DNA of 64,000 nucleotides, taken from positions 558,001-622,000 of the forward strand of contig NZ_MASR01000001.1 in NCBI RefSeq assembly GCF_001758195.1. Direction: 5' to 3'. The notes beneath the pieces are model-generated. The model was not told the DNA's origin. It worked only from the letters and a program-made list of their open reading frames with translations, and ran no database searches. Below, in pieces: positions 17,929-27,056 of the stretch. The position numbers and the translations under genes were made by a program. Position 1 is the first letter of the stretch, and the number at the start of each line of letters is the position of its first letter. Source of the stretch: Pseudohongiella acticola (GTDB lineage Bacteria > Pseudomonadota > Gammaproteobacteria > Pseudomonadales > Pseudohongiellaceae).

Positions 17929-19704
17929 ATGAGATTTACAGTTGCCACCCTGAGCCTGGCGATGCTCACCGCCTGTTCCGACGCCAATAATCCAGCACCA
18001 GATGCCACTTCCACAACCGCGCCGGTTGCATCGGAAGTTGTCGCAGAGCCGACACAGAATAACGGCTGGTCACTGGGTTACATGGCGGCAGTTGCCAACC
18101 CTTACGCGACCGACGCAGCGGTCCAGATGCTGGAGCGGGGCGGTCATGCAGTCGATGCCGCCATCGCGGCACATGCTGTGCTGGGACTGGTGGAGCCGGA
18201 GAGTTCAGGTCTGGGCGGCGGCGGATTTATGGTGGTGTACGAGCAGGCTAGCCAAAACGTGCGTTTCCTGGATGGCCGCGAGACTGCGCCTGCCGGGGCC
18301 AGTCCAGATATGTTCATGCAGGACGGCGAACCGGCCGGTTTCCTGGATGCCTGGCAAAGCGGTAAGGCCATTGGCGTACCAGGTGCAGTTGCCCTGTATA
18401 AACTCGCGCACGACAATTACGGCAAATTACCCTGGGCAGACCTGTTTGCGCCCGCAATACGTCTGGCGAACGAGGGATTTGAAGTATCGGGAAAACTGGC
18501 GGGCTATCTGCCACAAATGGCGCAGATTTCCAGGCTCGACGAAAACCCGGGTGCCGCCGAGTATTTTTATCCAGACGGAGCCCCTATTCAGGCAGGCAGC
18601 ATGCTGCGTAACCCCGATTATGCCAACACCCTGCAACGCATTGCCAACGAGGGCCCCCAGGCTTTCTACTCGGGCGAAATTGCCGAAGCCATGGCCGCAT
18701 CAGCACAGGCGGGTGACAACGGTGGCACCATGACAATTGACGATATTGCGGGCTATGCAGCAGTAGAACGCGAAGCTATCTGTGGCACCTGGCGTGTTTA
18801 TAACATCTGCTCAGCCACCCCACCGTCTTCGGGCGCCATGCAGATCATGATAGCCAATCTGTATGACCGTTTGCTTCCGGACAATCCCAGCCAGCAGCAA
18901 CAGATCAGAGCCTTTGTTGACGCCCAGCGTCTGGCCTATGCGGATCGCGATTATTATTTCGCTGACCCGGACCACGTCACCGTCCCCGTGCAGCAACTTC
19001 TCAACACACAATATCTGCAGCACCGGGGCGATAACCCAGCCGCACCCGGGGCCACGCCGCAGCACGGCGACCCAGCTCTGGTGCTGGGCAATGACAATGC
19101 TATCAGATGGGCACAGGACAGCACGCAGGAGCCAGCCGGCACCACGCATTTATCCATTGTCGACAGCGAGGGCAATGCCATCTCTGCCACCATGACGGTA
19201 GAAGCCGCATTTGGTTCAGGCCGCTGGGCCGCAGGTTTCCTGCTGAATAATGAAATGACGGATTTTGCCCGTGACTACTACGCCGACCAGCCACAAGCTG
19301 CCAATATGATCAGACCTGGCGCCCGTCCACGATCATCAATGTCACCGACGATCATTCTGGACGATGACAATAAACTCTTTATGGTGACCGGCTCTCCCGG
19401 CGGCAATTCAATTCCTGCCTACACCGCAAAGTCAATTTTGGGTATTGTCGACTGGGGCATGTCAGTGGAAGACGCAGTGGCATTCCCAAATATCATTGCG
19501 CGTGGTGATACTGTCAGAGTTGAAATCAATCGTGAACCGGGACAGACGCAGGCCGATTCGCTGCGAGCCGCCGGTTACGATGTACAGGAAAGCGACGGTG
19601 AAAACTCAGGTCTGCATGTCATTCTGGTGACTGACGACGAACTTGTTGGGGCAGCGGACCCGCGCCGTGAAGGTTCGGTATCCGCCGGGTCTGTCAATCC
19701 CTAA
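17929..19704 (+). CDS. Gamma-glutamyltransferase, exported lipoprotein
   Basis: A 591-residue gamma-glutamyltranspeptidase precursor that cleaves glutathione and other gamma-glutamyl compounds in the periplasm. The N-terminus is a lipoprotein signal (SLAMLTACSD, lipid on Cys). The autoprocessing site and N-terminal nucleophile is the Thr in GTTHLSIVDSEGNAIS, near residue 405; processing there would give large and small subunits. GSPGGNSIPAYTAKSIL and ARPRSSMSPTI are the substrate-binding motifs of the small subunit. A TTG at 17893 could extend it by 12 residues, but the ATG at 17929 gives the proper signal. Confidence 0.93.
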   Translation: MRFTVATLSLAMLTACSDANNPAPDATSTTAPVASEVVAEPTQNNGWSLGYMAAVANPYATDAAVQMLERGGHAVDAAIAAHAVLGLVEPESSGLGGGGFMVVYEQASQNVRFLDGRETAPAGASPDMFMQDGEPAGFLDAWQSGKAIGVPGAVALYKLAHDNYGKLPWADLFAPAIRLANEGFEVSGKLAGYLPQMAQISRLDENPGAAEYFYPDGAPIQAGSMLRNPDYANTLQRIANEGPQAFYSGEIAEAMAASAQAGDNGGTMTIDDIAGYAAVEREAICGTWRVYNICSATPPSSGAMQIMIANLYDRLLPDNPSQQQQIRAFVDAQRLAYADRDYYFADPDHVTVPVQQLLNTQYLQHRGDNPAAPGATPQHGDPALVLGNDNAIRWAQDSTQEPAGTTHLSIVDSEGNAISATMTVEAAFGSGRWAAGFLLNNEMTDFARDYYADQPQAANMIRPGARPRSSMSPTIILDDDNKLFMVTGSPGGNSIPAYTAKSILGIVDWGMSVEDAVAFPNIIARGDTVRVEINREPGQTQADSLRAAGYDVQESDGENSGLHVILVTDDELVGAADPRREGSVSAGSVNP

Positions 19705-19715
19705 AAACCGGAAAT

Positions 19716-19742
19716 GGCGTCAGGTTTGAGCAACCTGACGCC
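19716..19742. terminator. Hairpin between convergent genes
   Basis: A perfect 11-bp stem (ggcgtcaggtt paired with aacctgacgcc) with a 5-nt loop lies just after the gamma-glutamyltransferase stop and before the convergent VOC gene's end. There is no strong U-tract on either side, so it may act as a bidirectional or weak terminator. Confidence 0.6.
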
Positions 19743-19751
19743 TCCTCCGCT

Positions 19752-20822
19752 TTAGCAGTCTTCGCCGAACACACCACCACCACCGCAATAGGTGTGGTGC
19801 TGCAGCTGGATATGAATACCGTCAGGGTCTGACAGATAAACTTCCGGCGTACCGCCTGGCGCGCCGCCTCGCTCCGGCATACGACGACTGACCCAATGCT
19901 GCAGGGGTCTTGCATCCTCACCGGCTGGCCGCGCCGTCAAACCGTACTCCGTCAGACGCTCAAGTACCGATTCTTCGGTAAAGTTTTCGATATTAAGGCT
20001 GGCGTGGTCAATGCGTCCCGGCTGTGCCGGTGTGCCTGGCTGTGTACCACCGACAAACATCATGAACTGACGACCGTCACTCAAGCCAAGCAAGGGAAAA
20101 GTGCCCTGAAACGCCTGGTTGCCGAGACCGAACAGGTTGCGATAAAAATCGTTGGTCACCTCGTAGTTGGCAACGTAGGTTGTGAAATGATTGATCTCGC
20201 GAAGCTCGATCAGACCTTCCTCCGGCGCAGGCTCAAGCTCGCATGGTACGCCCCTGCCCTCACCCGCACCGCAGGCATCAGGACTTGAAAGCTGCACAGG
20301 AATACCATTGGGATCGGCGACATACAGGTGGTGATTTTCCGTCATCATGTCTTCGCCTTCGCCAGGCAGACGCACAGTCCAGGTCAGGCCAGCGGTGTCC
20401 AGGCTCGACCGGCCATCATAAAGCGTTTCCACAGTTCGGGTAATGCCATGGTCTGACAGCTGGCGCTGCAATTCGAAAATATTGAACCCTGGCACGCTGA
20501 GTGCAAAGTGATGGATATGCGGCTGTTCATCCCGGCGGGTCGGCGCCAGCGTAAAGTAATGCGGGCCATCACCAATCTGCAGGGAGACATTGTCACCCAG
20601 GCGGCTGATCACAGGCGAGCCAAACAGGCCCTGATAAAACTCCAGTGAACGCTCTACATCACTGACTCGTAACTCGAAACTGTGCAGCCCGTCGATGGCA
20701 ATGGGCTCGGCGGCATCCTGCTGAGCTACGGATGGCATCGACATTGGCAGCAGGGCCATACCCGCAACCAGGGCCAACCTTGCTTTGAATCGGTTATTCG
20801 CGACGCTTGTCGTAGATTTCAT
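19752..20822 (-). CDS. Exported VOC-superfamily protein with two glyoxalase-like domains
   Basis: A 356-residue protein with a signal peptide (ALVAGMALLPMSMPSVAQQ) followed by two vicinal-oxygen-chelate domains (about residues 45-180 and 205-340). The first contains LHSFELRVSDVERSLEFYQG, the second INHFTTYVANYEVTNDFYRN, and both close with an LSDPDGIHIQL-like strand carrying a likely metal ligand. The chemistry cannot be told; the family includes dioxygenases, isomerases and antibiotic-binding proteins. A periplasmic location is unusual. The C-terminus is Cys/Gly-rich (TYCGGGGVFGEDC). Confidence 0.82.
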   Translation of the reverse strand: MKSTTSVANNRFKARLALVAGMALLPMSMPSVAQQDAAEPIAIDGLHSFELRVSDVERSLEFYQGLFGSPVISRLGDNVSLQIGDGPHYFTLAPTRRDEQPHIHHFALSVPGFNIFELQRQLSDHGITRTVETLYDGRSSLDTAGLTWTVRLPGEGEDMMTENHHLYVADPNGIPVQLSSPDACGAGEGRGVPCELEPAPEEGLIELREINHFTTYVANYEVTNDFYRNLFGLGNQAFQGTFPLLGLSDGRQFMMFVGGTQPGTPAQPGRIDHASLNIENFTEESVLERLTEYGLTARPAGEDARPLQHWVSRRMPERGGAPGGTPEVYLSDPDGIHIQLQHHTYCGGGGVFGEDC

Positions 20823-20944
20823 AGTGGACCTCCACTGTTTTCCATATGTTACCGATCAGGATAGTCGCCAACCGTGCCAGAGTCCAGTGCAGCCGCTGGC
20901 ACAGCAGTGCGCAACAGCATTCAGCTCGGCGGCAGCAAATCGTC

Positions 20945-20988
20945 AGACACAAAAAAACCCGGCCAACACGCACCGGGTTTTTAGTGTC
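20945..20988 (-). terminator. Rho-independent terminator of the TonB receptor gene
   Basis: A strong stem (AAAAACCCGG paired with CCGGGTTTTT) with A-run and T-run flanks lies 35 nt past the receptor's stop codon. On the leftward strand it ends in a run of T. The symmetric flanks would let it work in both directions. Confidence 0.85.
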
Positions 20989-21021
20989 ATCCGCTACCGG
21001 ATGCCGGGAAAGGGCGCCAGA

Positions 21022-23100
21022 TCAGAAGCCGTAACGGAACCCCACCTCGACGGAACGCTCAGGCCCCACATAGATGCCCTGACGCAGACCTGCAATGTAT
21101 TTTTTGTCAGCAAGGTTCTTGATCGCACCAAAAACGTCAAAACCCTGAGCAACCGTATATTGCGCCGTCAGATCCACCACCGTATAGGCAGGCAGCAGAC
21201 CGCCCCAGATGCCGCCAGCGGCGCCGGTTGGCAGATCCACCTGATTACTGGGGTCAGCGTACTGCTCACCTCGATGATGGGCTGTCAGCGATGCCTGAAG
21301 ACGGTCCATGCGGTAATTCAGGCCGAGGTTCGCCAGTAACTTGGGCGCATAAGGCAGGCGATTGCCGGCAAATGCACCAGTCTCGAACTCAGAAGTCGGC
21401 ACCCAGGTGGCATTGGAATCCACACTGAAACCCATGCCGAAGTCATAACCCAGCGCAAACTCCATACCGTAGTGCTCGGTTTCACCGGCATTGGACTGCG
21501 ACAGATTGGGGTTGCTGTTGCCAGTAACCACCTGATTGCTGAAATCCATGGCAAACGCAGCCACTTCGTAACTCAGCGGGCCTTCAGCGCCACGGATACC
21601 GAGCTCGTAGTTGGTGGAACGCTCGCCGTCCAGATTCTGATCGGTCAGACCGTCCAGCGCCACGCCATTGGAAGCAGGTGAGAATGCACGGTAGACACCG
21701 CCATAAATCTGCGCAGCCGGGGTCAGGTCAAAGGTTGCACCGATACCCGGCAGGAACTCGGTATTGCTGGTGGAAGCTGAGGCATTATTCTGGGTCAGGA
21801 TCAGCTGGGTTTGCTCGTAATCTTCCACGCGCAAACCGGGTGTCACCGCCAGTCGCTCCGTCAACTCAATACGGCTTTGCACGTAGGCCGCCACACTGTC
21901 CGCCGAATCAATACGATGACGATCATTGACGCCAGTACGATCCTGCTGACGGGTTGCACGAATGCGGGTGTCGTTGGACTCTTCGGTCATCACACGGAAA
22001 CCAAACTCGGTATCTGCCGTCATACCACCCAGTTCATGTGCCATCGACAGGCGGGTTTCCGCCCCCAGCCGTTCAAATGACCGATTATTTCCCGTCAAGT
22101 CGTCGGTATAAACCCAGCGACCAGCCAGATTGGAGGCTGGCGTGTCAACACTGTAACGCCAGTAGTCGCGACTGACGTCGCTCCAGTAAAACAGAGTTTT
22201 CAGTGTTGTGGAATCACTGATCAGCCACTCATGGTTCAGGTCAGCTGCCTTGCGGTCCTGCAGGTACCAGTCGTCCGGCGCCGGGTTGTAATCGGCACCC
22301 GCACGGTAGGCGTCCAGGAAAACCCCTCGGTAGGATATGTTGGCATCGTTCTCATGGAATGAAACCTTAAGGCCTAAGCGCTGATTGCTGCCGATTGCGG
22401 TCCCCGCTTTCAGCATCACATCAGACATTTCATAACCTTTGTCCATGAAGCCGTCGCTGTCAGCGTAAGTGGCCACCACACCGGCATAGGCATCGCCGGA
22501 AACATTCTGTCCGCCCGCCTCGATATTCATTTCGCGCAGATTAAATGACCCCACCCGGCCTGACACTTTAACGCCGTCATCAGGGGTCTTGGTAATGTAG
22601 TTAACCACGCCACCGATGGTGGAAGGGCCGTAACGCAGTGATGATGAGCCCTTCAGCACTTCAACCTGCTCAACGCGCTGAATGCGGGTATTAAAATATC
22701 GATCATTGCCAATAAACAGACCGGGAGCGACCGGCACGCCGTCTTCAAGCAGCAAGGATTTGGATTCGCTGGCAGACAGGCCACGCAGGCCAAAATTGGA
22801 CACAATCGAGGTTTCTTCCTCGCCTTTTATGTTGATGCCCGGAATACGACGCAATACGTCTTCTGTCGACAGTGGCTGAATCGCCTGGATCTGCTCCAGA
22901 TCAATCAGGTTGACCGTGCCGGTTTCCACGTAAGCGTGGCCCTGCTGGTTACCGGTTACGCGAATCACCTGAATCGATGGGCTTGCATCTACTGACGCAG
23001 CGGTCGATTCACCCGTCTGGGCATGCACGGCAAGCGGCAGCGCAGTCAGCGCGAGGGCCATGGACAATCTGGATTTGTGGAATACTGAAGAAGCTGACAT
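21022..23100 (-). CDS. TonB-dependent outer-membrane receptor, iron-type
   Basis: A 692-residue receptor: signal peptide (ALALTALPLAVHAQ), TonB-box-like IQVIRVTG, plug domain (about 60-170; LRRIPGINIKGEEE and LLEDGVPVAPGLF) and a 22-strand barrel ending in VEVGFRYGF with the terminal Phe. The plug resembles those of FecA- and siderophore-type receptors. A good Fur-box match lies about 110 bp upstream of the start, which supports an iron compound as substrate. A strong terminator follows. The divergent neighbour is an ACR3-type transporter. Substrate is not determined. Confidence 0.9.
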   Translation of the reverse strand: MSASSVFHKSRLSMALALTALPLAVHAQTGESTAASVDASPSIQVIRVTGNQQGHAYVETGTVNLIDLEQIQAIQPLSTEDVLRRIPGINIKGEEETSIVSNFGLRGLSASESKSLLLEDGVPVAPGLFIGNDRYFNTRIQRVEQVEVLKGSSSLRYGPSTIGGVVNYITKTPDDGVKVSGRVGSFNLREMNIEAGGQNVSGDAYAGVVATYADSDGFMDKGYEMSDVMLKAGTAIGSNQRLGLKVSFHENDANISYRGVFLDAYRAGADYNPAPDDWYLQDRKAADLNHEWLISDSTTLKTLFYWSDVSRDYWRYSVDTPASNLAGRWVYTDDLTGNNRSFERLGAETRLSMAHELGGMTADTEFGFRVMTEESNDTRIRATRQQDRTGVNDRHRIDSADSVAAYVQSRIELTERLAVTPGLRVEDYEQTQLILTQNNASASTSNTEFLPGIGATFDLTPAAQIYGGVYRAFSPASNGVALDGLTDQNLDGERSTNYELGIRGAEGPLSYEVAAFAMDFSNQVVTGNSNPNLSQSNAGETEHYGMEFALGYDFGMGFSVDSNATWVPTSEFETGAFAGNRLPYAPKLLANLGLNYRMDRLQASLTAHHRGEQYADPSNQVDLPTGAAGGIWGGLLPAYTVVDLTAQYTVAQGFDVFGAIKNLADKKYIAGLRQGIYVGPERSVEVGFRYGF

Positions 23101-23208
23101 TGATTTTCCCTGAACTTTTTGTTTGATTACTGCGCTGTTTCAGCCGTCGGCCTTTGAAATGGGCACTTGCCGGGCCAGCAATTTGTGGCGTGGAATAATA
23201 GATGCAAA

Positions 23209-23223
23209 TGATAACGATTGTCA
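23209..23223. promoter_or_regulatory. Candidate Fur box
   Basis: The 15-mer tgataacgattgtca is a near-perfect 7-1-7 inverted repeat of the Fur consensus (TGATAATNATTATCA, two differences). It sits in the intergenic region between the leftward TonB receptor and the rightward ACR3 gene, and could control either or both. Confidence 0.7.
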
Positions 23224-23344
23224 ATTGTATTGCTATCAACTTTATCATGTTCAACGATTGTGCGTGCGGCAATCGCCATCGTAGAATGCTCATGACGCAG
23301 TCAGATGCTTGAAAATTCACAGCCTCGATCAACCAGAGTTTTGC

Positions 23345-24406
23345 ATGAACGACCACCCAAGCATCAGCTTTTTTGAACGCTACCTGTCACTATGGGTAGC
23401 GTTGTGCATCACCCTCGGGATTACGCTGGGGTCGTTACTGCCAGAGCTGTTTCAGGCAATGGCTGCTATCGAATATGGCTCGGTTAATTTTCTGGTCGCC
23501 TTTCTGATCTGGCTGATGGTGTATCCGATGATGGTAGCTGTTGATTTCGGCAGCCTGCGTCGGGTGCACGAACGGCCCAGGGGATTGCTGATCACTCTCA
23601 GCGTCAACTGGCTGATCAAACCCTTCACCATGGCCGGTCTGGGAGTACTGTTCTTTCATACACTCTACGTTGACTTAGTCGACCCTGCCAACGCCAGTCA
23701 GTATATTGCCGGCATGATCCTGCTGGGCGCAGCTCCCTGCACCGCCATGGTATTTGTCTGGGCGCAACTGGTCCGTGGTGACCCCAATTACACATTGGCT
23801 CAGGTCGCGCTTAACGACGTCATCATGGTATTTGCTTTTGCGCCGTTGGTGGCATTTTTGTTGGGGATCACAGACCTGGACGTGCCGTGGTCGACACTGC
23901 TGCTGTCGGTGGCGCTGTATGTGGTGATGCCATTGCTGGCTGGCATCGCAACCCGGGCCCGCTTGACGCGGGGAAAGACGGAGCCGGCAGCGGCCGACGC
24001 TGCCGTGACACAGTTCACGGCCCGCATCAAACCGCTATCCGTACTCGGACTACTGGCAACCGTGGTGCTATTGTTTGGTTTTCAGGGTCAGGTAATTTTG
24101 CAGCAACCGCTACTGATCGCTCTGATTGCAGTGCCCCTGCTAATTCAATCCTATGGCATGTTCGCCATCGCTTATGTTGCAGCCAGATTGTGGAAAGTAC
24201 CAGCCAACGTTGCCGCTCCGTGTGCGTTGATCGGCACCTCGAATTTTTTCGAACTTGCGGTCGCCGTCGCCATTGGCCTGTTTGGTCTGAATTCAGGTGC
24301 TGCACTGGTGACTGTCGTGGGTGTGCTGGTGGAGGTGCCAGTGATGTTATCACTGGTTGCTTTTGCTAACAGAACACGCCACTGGTTTCCGGTGGCGCGC
24401 ATCTGA
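23345..24406 (+). CDS. ACR3 family arsenite efflux transporter
   Basis: A 353-residue inner-membrane protein with about ten helices, of the bile acid:sodium symporter/ACR3 superfamily. ACR3 proteins expel arsenite; their essential cysteine lies in the fourth helix, here [16 protein letters not shown], followed by the ACR3-typical [20 protein letters not shown]. The last helices carry [17 protein letters not shown]. The ATG at 23345 begins [17 protein letters not shown], the usual ACR3 N-terminus; an upstream GTG or similar would add 12 residues of poor quality. No arsR or arsC gene is nearby, and the gene shares its upstream region with a Fur-box receptor, which is odd for arsenic resistance. 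Confidence 0.88.
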   Translation: MNDHPSISFFERYLSLWVALCITLGITLGSLLPELFQAMAAIEYGSVNFLVAFLIWLMVYPMMVAVDFGSLRRVHERPRGLLITLSVNWLIKPFTMAGLGVLFFHTLYVDLVDPANASQYIAGMILLGAAPCTAMVFVWAQLVRGDPNYTLAQVALNDVIMVFAFAPLVAFLLGITDLDVPWSTLLLSVALYVVMPLLAGIATRARLTRGKTEPAAADAAVTQFTARIKPLSVLGLLATVVLLFGFQGQVILQQPLLIALIAVPLLIQSYGMFAIAYVAARLWKVPANVAAPCALIGTSNFFELAVAVAIGLFGLNSGAALVTVVGVLVEVPVMLSLVAFANRTRHWFPVARI

Positions 24407-24441
24407 GTACCTAAAGGAACGTTTCACCTGTCGACAGCGAA

Positions 24442-25329
24442 TCAGTTCCCGGCCGGTTCGTTCATCATTGGCCGGTTCGGATCCATGGCCCATTCAGTAA
24501 TACTCTCAGCGTATAAACGCGTGTTGTCATACCCACCCAGTTCGCTGATGGCAAACCAGTCAATGGATCCCAGGTGACCGGTATTGCAGAACGTCACCGT
24601 CAGCTCTGCATCCTGCGCCATGGCGCTCTCCAGCATTGACGTGAGCACTTCGCCGGTTTTCATGCGATTACCGTCAAACAGCTCGGCAAAGCTGAGATTA
24701 CTGGCACCGGGCAAGGTACCGGCGCGAGACGCTGAAGCCTGCTCACCGTTAAAATAAGCAGGTGGACGGGCATCGATAATGTGGCCGTTGCCGTTGGCCA
24801 CCAGGGACTCCAGGTCCGATGTGGTGACGCGGTAGGCATCGCTCCATTGCGGCTGAAAATCAGAGGGGCTGGCCTGGACTGTTTCCGTACTGACCGGTAA
24901 CGCCTCGGCCTGCCAGGCGGCGAAGCCGCCATTCAGAATCGCCAACGTTTCGACACCCAGTGACTTCAGGGTCCAGTACACCCGGGTGGCAGCACCCATA
25001 TCAACCGAGCCACTGCCGCCGTGCACCAATACCACGGGCGTCCCTGCGGAAATACCGAGATCCTGCACAATCCGGGTCAGTTCGGGTAGCGCGGGCAATT
25101 GGCCAGCATTTTCCTGCGGGCCCCGAAATTGAGCGTAAGGCGCAGCCACCGCACCGGGGATATGGCCGTCTGCATAATTACCCGTCAGGTGAACAACACG
25201 GACACCCGATTCCCTCGTGAGCAATTCTGACAACTGAGCGGGTTCAAGCAGCGGTCCCCAGCCTTGTGGGGCGGCGTGCGCGACTGCGGAGAAAAACATC
25301 AGCAGCAACAATATCAATGGTCGTTTCAT
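24442..25329 (-). CDS. Exported two-domain rhodanese-type sulfurtransferase
   Basis: A 295-residue exported protein with a signal peptide (LILLLLMFFSAVAHAAP) and two rhodanese domains (about 25-150 and 165-285). As in SseA-type enzymes the first domain lacks the catalytic cysteine (VHGGSGSVDMGAATRV at the loop) while the second has it: VTFCNTGHLGSIDWFAISEL. It would transfer sulfane sulfur, for example from thiosulfate, in the periplasm. It is convergent with the ACR3 gene and ends 36 nt from it. Confidence 0.88.
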   Translation of the reverse strand: MKRPLILLLLMFFSAVAHAAPQGWGPLLEPAQLSELLTRESGVRVVHLTGNYADGHIPGAVAAPYAQFRGPQENAGQLPALPELTRIVQDLGISAGTPVVLVHGGSGSVDMGAATRVYWTLKSLGVETLAILNGGFAAWQAEALPVSTETVQASPSDFQPQWSDAYRVTTSDLESLVANGNGHIIDARPPAYFNGEQASASRAGTLPGASNLSFAELFDGNRMKTGEVLTSMLESAMAQDAELTVTFCNTGHLGSIDWFAISELGGYDNTRLYAESITEWAMDPNRPMMNEPAGN

Positions 25330-25461
25330 GTAAAATCACTCCGAGTTGAAAACCCAGTAAACAGTAAGACCTAACAATAGTCTTAATCTACCCGGCTTTC
25401 CAACCAAATATCTAGCCGACAATTTAACCAGCTCTGCAACACCTGACAAGGAACCGCATCA

Positions 25462-25668
25462 TCAGTTGCCCTCCTGTCGTGCAACTTCCTTTCTTGCCCC
25501 CACTCCGGCAGCCCAAAGCGCGATGGCGACAAAACCACCAACGGCGACACCATACACAACACTGGTCATTACCAGACCAAAACCAAGGCCTGTGCTTAAC
25601 CCCACACCAATCGCAATACCGATATTGCCGCGACGCCGGCGCTGCTTCTTTTCTGCTTTAGACTCCAT
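25462..25668 (-). CDS. Small membrane protein of unknown function
   Basis: A 68-residue protein with a basic N-terminus (AEKKQRRRRG) and a long Gly/Ala-rich hydrophobic region that forms two membrane helices (GIAIGVGLSTGLGFGLVMTS and VVYGVAVGGFVAIALWAAGV). An AGGAGAA ribosome-binding site stands about 8 nt before the ATG. I do not recognise the family. It lies alone between the rhodanese and the phosphodiesterase, all leftward. Confidence 0.7.
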   Translation of the reverse strand: MESKAEKKQRRRRGNIGIAIGVGLSTGLGFGLVMTSVVYGVAVGGFVAIALWAAGVGARKEVARQEGN

Positions 25669-25774
25669 AGCATTCTTCTCCTGATATTCGACTATCCTGA
25701 TGGCTTAACCAAGATATGTGAACACAGGGAAACCGGCAAGTCCATGGTCGACGCTGGAGACTGTCAGACCCGAG

Positions 25775-27052
25775 TTAATCGAGCCTGAACAGCGGTGCAA
25801 TACGGCTCGGGTTGCCATCGTTTGCAGCTGGTTTGATACCCAGTGTACGAGTCAGAATGCCGTAAATGTCCACCATGTGCACCGACTCCACAGTGACACC
25901 CTGTTGGAATGCCGGCCCATTGACGATGAGACTGGCGTGCATGTCACGCGCCTGTGGCGAGAAACCATGCGTGGCCCGGGGCCCGCGAAAAGCAACATTG
26001 CGTTTTGACAGTAGCCAGCCATTGTCGGGCAGGATCACCAGATCAGGGCCGCGCGCCGGGTGCGACAGGCGGAACCAGTCTGGAAACTGTGACTTGCGGT
26101 ACACCCGCATACGTGGGTGGGCCAATGACAGCGCCTGATACACGGTTTCCACAGCGTCCGGTTCACCATGAAAAGCAGCGAACACGGCGTTACCCTGTCG
26201 CTCCCCACTCAACTGCGGGCTATGCAGCGCCGAAAAATCGACATAATCATCCAGATAAATGATGCGCTCTTCAGAGACATCCGTCATGCCATGGTCACCG
26301 ACAATCACCAGGTTAATACGTGACAACAGGTCACGCGCAGCCAGCCCCTCGAGCAGCCGTGCTATGGTCGCATCGATCTCGGCAACTGCCTGCCGCTCTT
26401 CAACACTGTCAACACCCGCAGTGTGACTGGCCGAATCAATGGCTTCAAAATACAGGCTTATAAATCCGGGGCGTTCGGCTTCCGGCAGATCCAGCCAGTC
26501 AAACACCTGCTTCACACGGGCGTCATTAGGCACGCTGCCATCAAATGGCCGCCAGTAACTGGGCCGGGTATCGGAAATTTCTGCTGCCGAGCCTACCCAG
26601 AACATGGTGGCCGCGCGCACGCCCTGCTGCTCTGCTGTCACCCAGATGGGTTCACCCTGAAACCAGCCCACATCATTTTGATCACTCATGCGAAAGGTTT
26701 TGTCCAGCTCCGGCGCATAGGTGGTGTTGTCCATCACACCGTTATTTTCCGGATACAACCCGGTGGCAATGGCATAAAAATTGGGAAAGGTTTTGGACGG
26801 CAGCACCGGTATCAGGCCCTGCGCACGGACACCCTGCTCTGCCAACTGTCGTAAAGTCGGTGCCGGATGGCGATCAATGATGTCCCAGCGCAGCCCGTCC
26901 AGGCCGATCAGCAGGGTCATTGGGGATTCGGGAGGCGAATCCGCTGCCCGAACTGTTGCAGCAGAGGCAAACACTGCCATACCAAGCAACAGTACAAACA
27001 AAGACACCCGGGCTTGCGCCCGGGTGGAGTAGAAGGTTTGCCAGAGAATCAT
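25775..27052 (-). CDS. Exported alkaline phosphatase-superfamily phosphodiesterase (NPP type)
   Basis: A 425-residue exported enzyme of the nucleotide pyrophosphatase/phosphodiesterase branch. A signal peptide ends near AATVRAAD. The first metal site is LLIGLDGLRWDII, the catalytic Thr is in LPSKTFPNFYAIATGLYP, and the later metal ligands are in SASHTAGVDS and VIVGDHGMTD, so the two-zinc site looks intact. It would hydrolyse phosphodiester or pyrophosphate bonds of nucleotides or lipid head groups. An upstream ATG at 27145 lies inside the receptor gene; the ATG at 27052, 4 nt after the receptor's stop, gives the proper signal peptide. The pair is surely cotranscribed. Confidence 0.9.
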   Translation of the reverse strand: MILWQTFYSTRAQARVSLFVLLLGMAVFASAATVRAADSPPESPMTLLIGLDGLRWDIIDRHPAPTLRQLAEQGVRAQGLIPVLPSKTFPNFYAIATGLYPENNGVMDNTTYAPELDKTFRMSDQNDVGWFQGEPIWVTAEQQGVRAATMFWVGSAAEISDTRPSYWRPFDGSVPNDARVKQVFDWLDLPEAERPGFISLYFEAIDSASHTAGVDSVEERQAVAEIDATIARLLEGLAARDLLSRINLVIVGDHGMTDVSEERIIYLDDYVDFSALHSPQLSGERQGNAVFAAFHGEPDAVETVYQALSLAHPRMRVYRKSQFPDWFRLSHPARGPDLVILPDNGWLLSKRNVAFRGPRATHGFSPQARDMHASLIVNGPAFQQGVTVESVHMVDIYGILTRTLGIKPAANDGNPSRIAPLFRLD

Positions 27053-27056
27053 CAGT

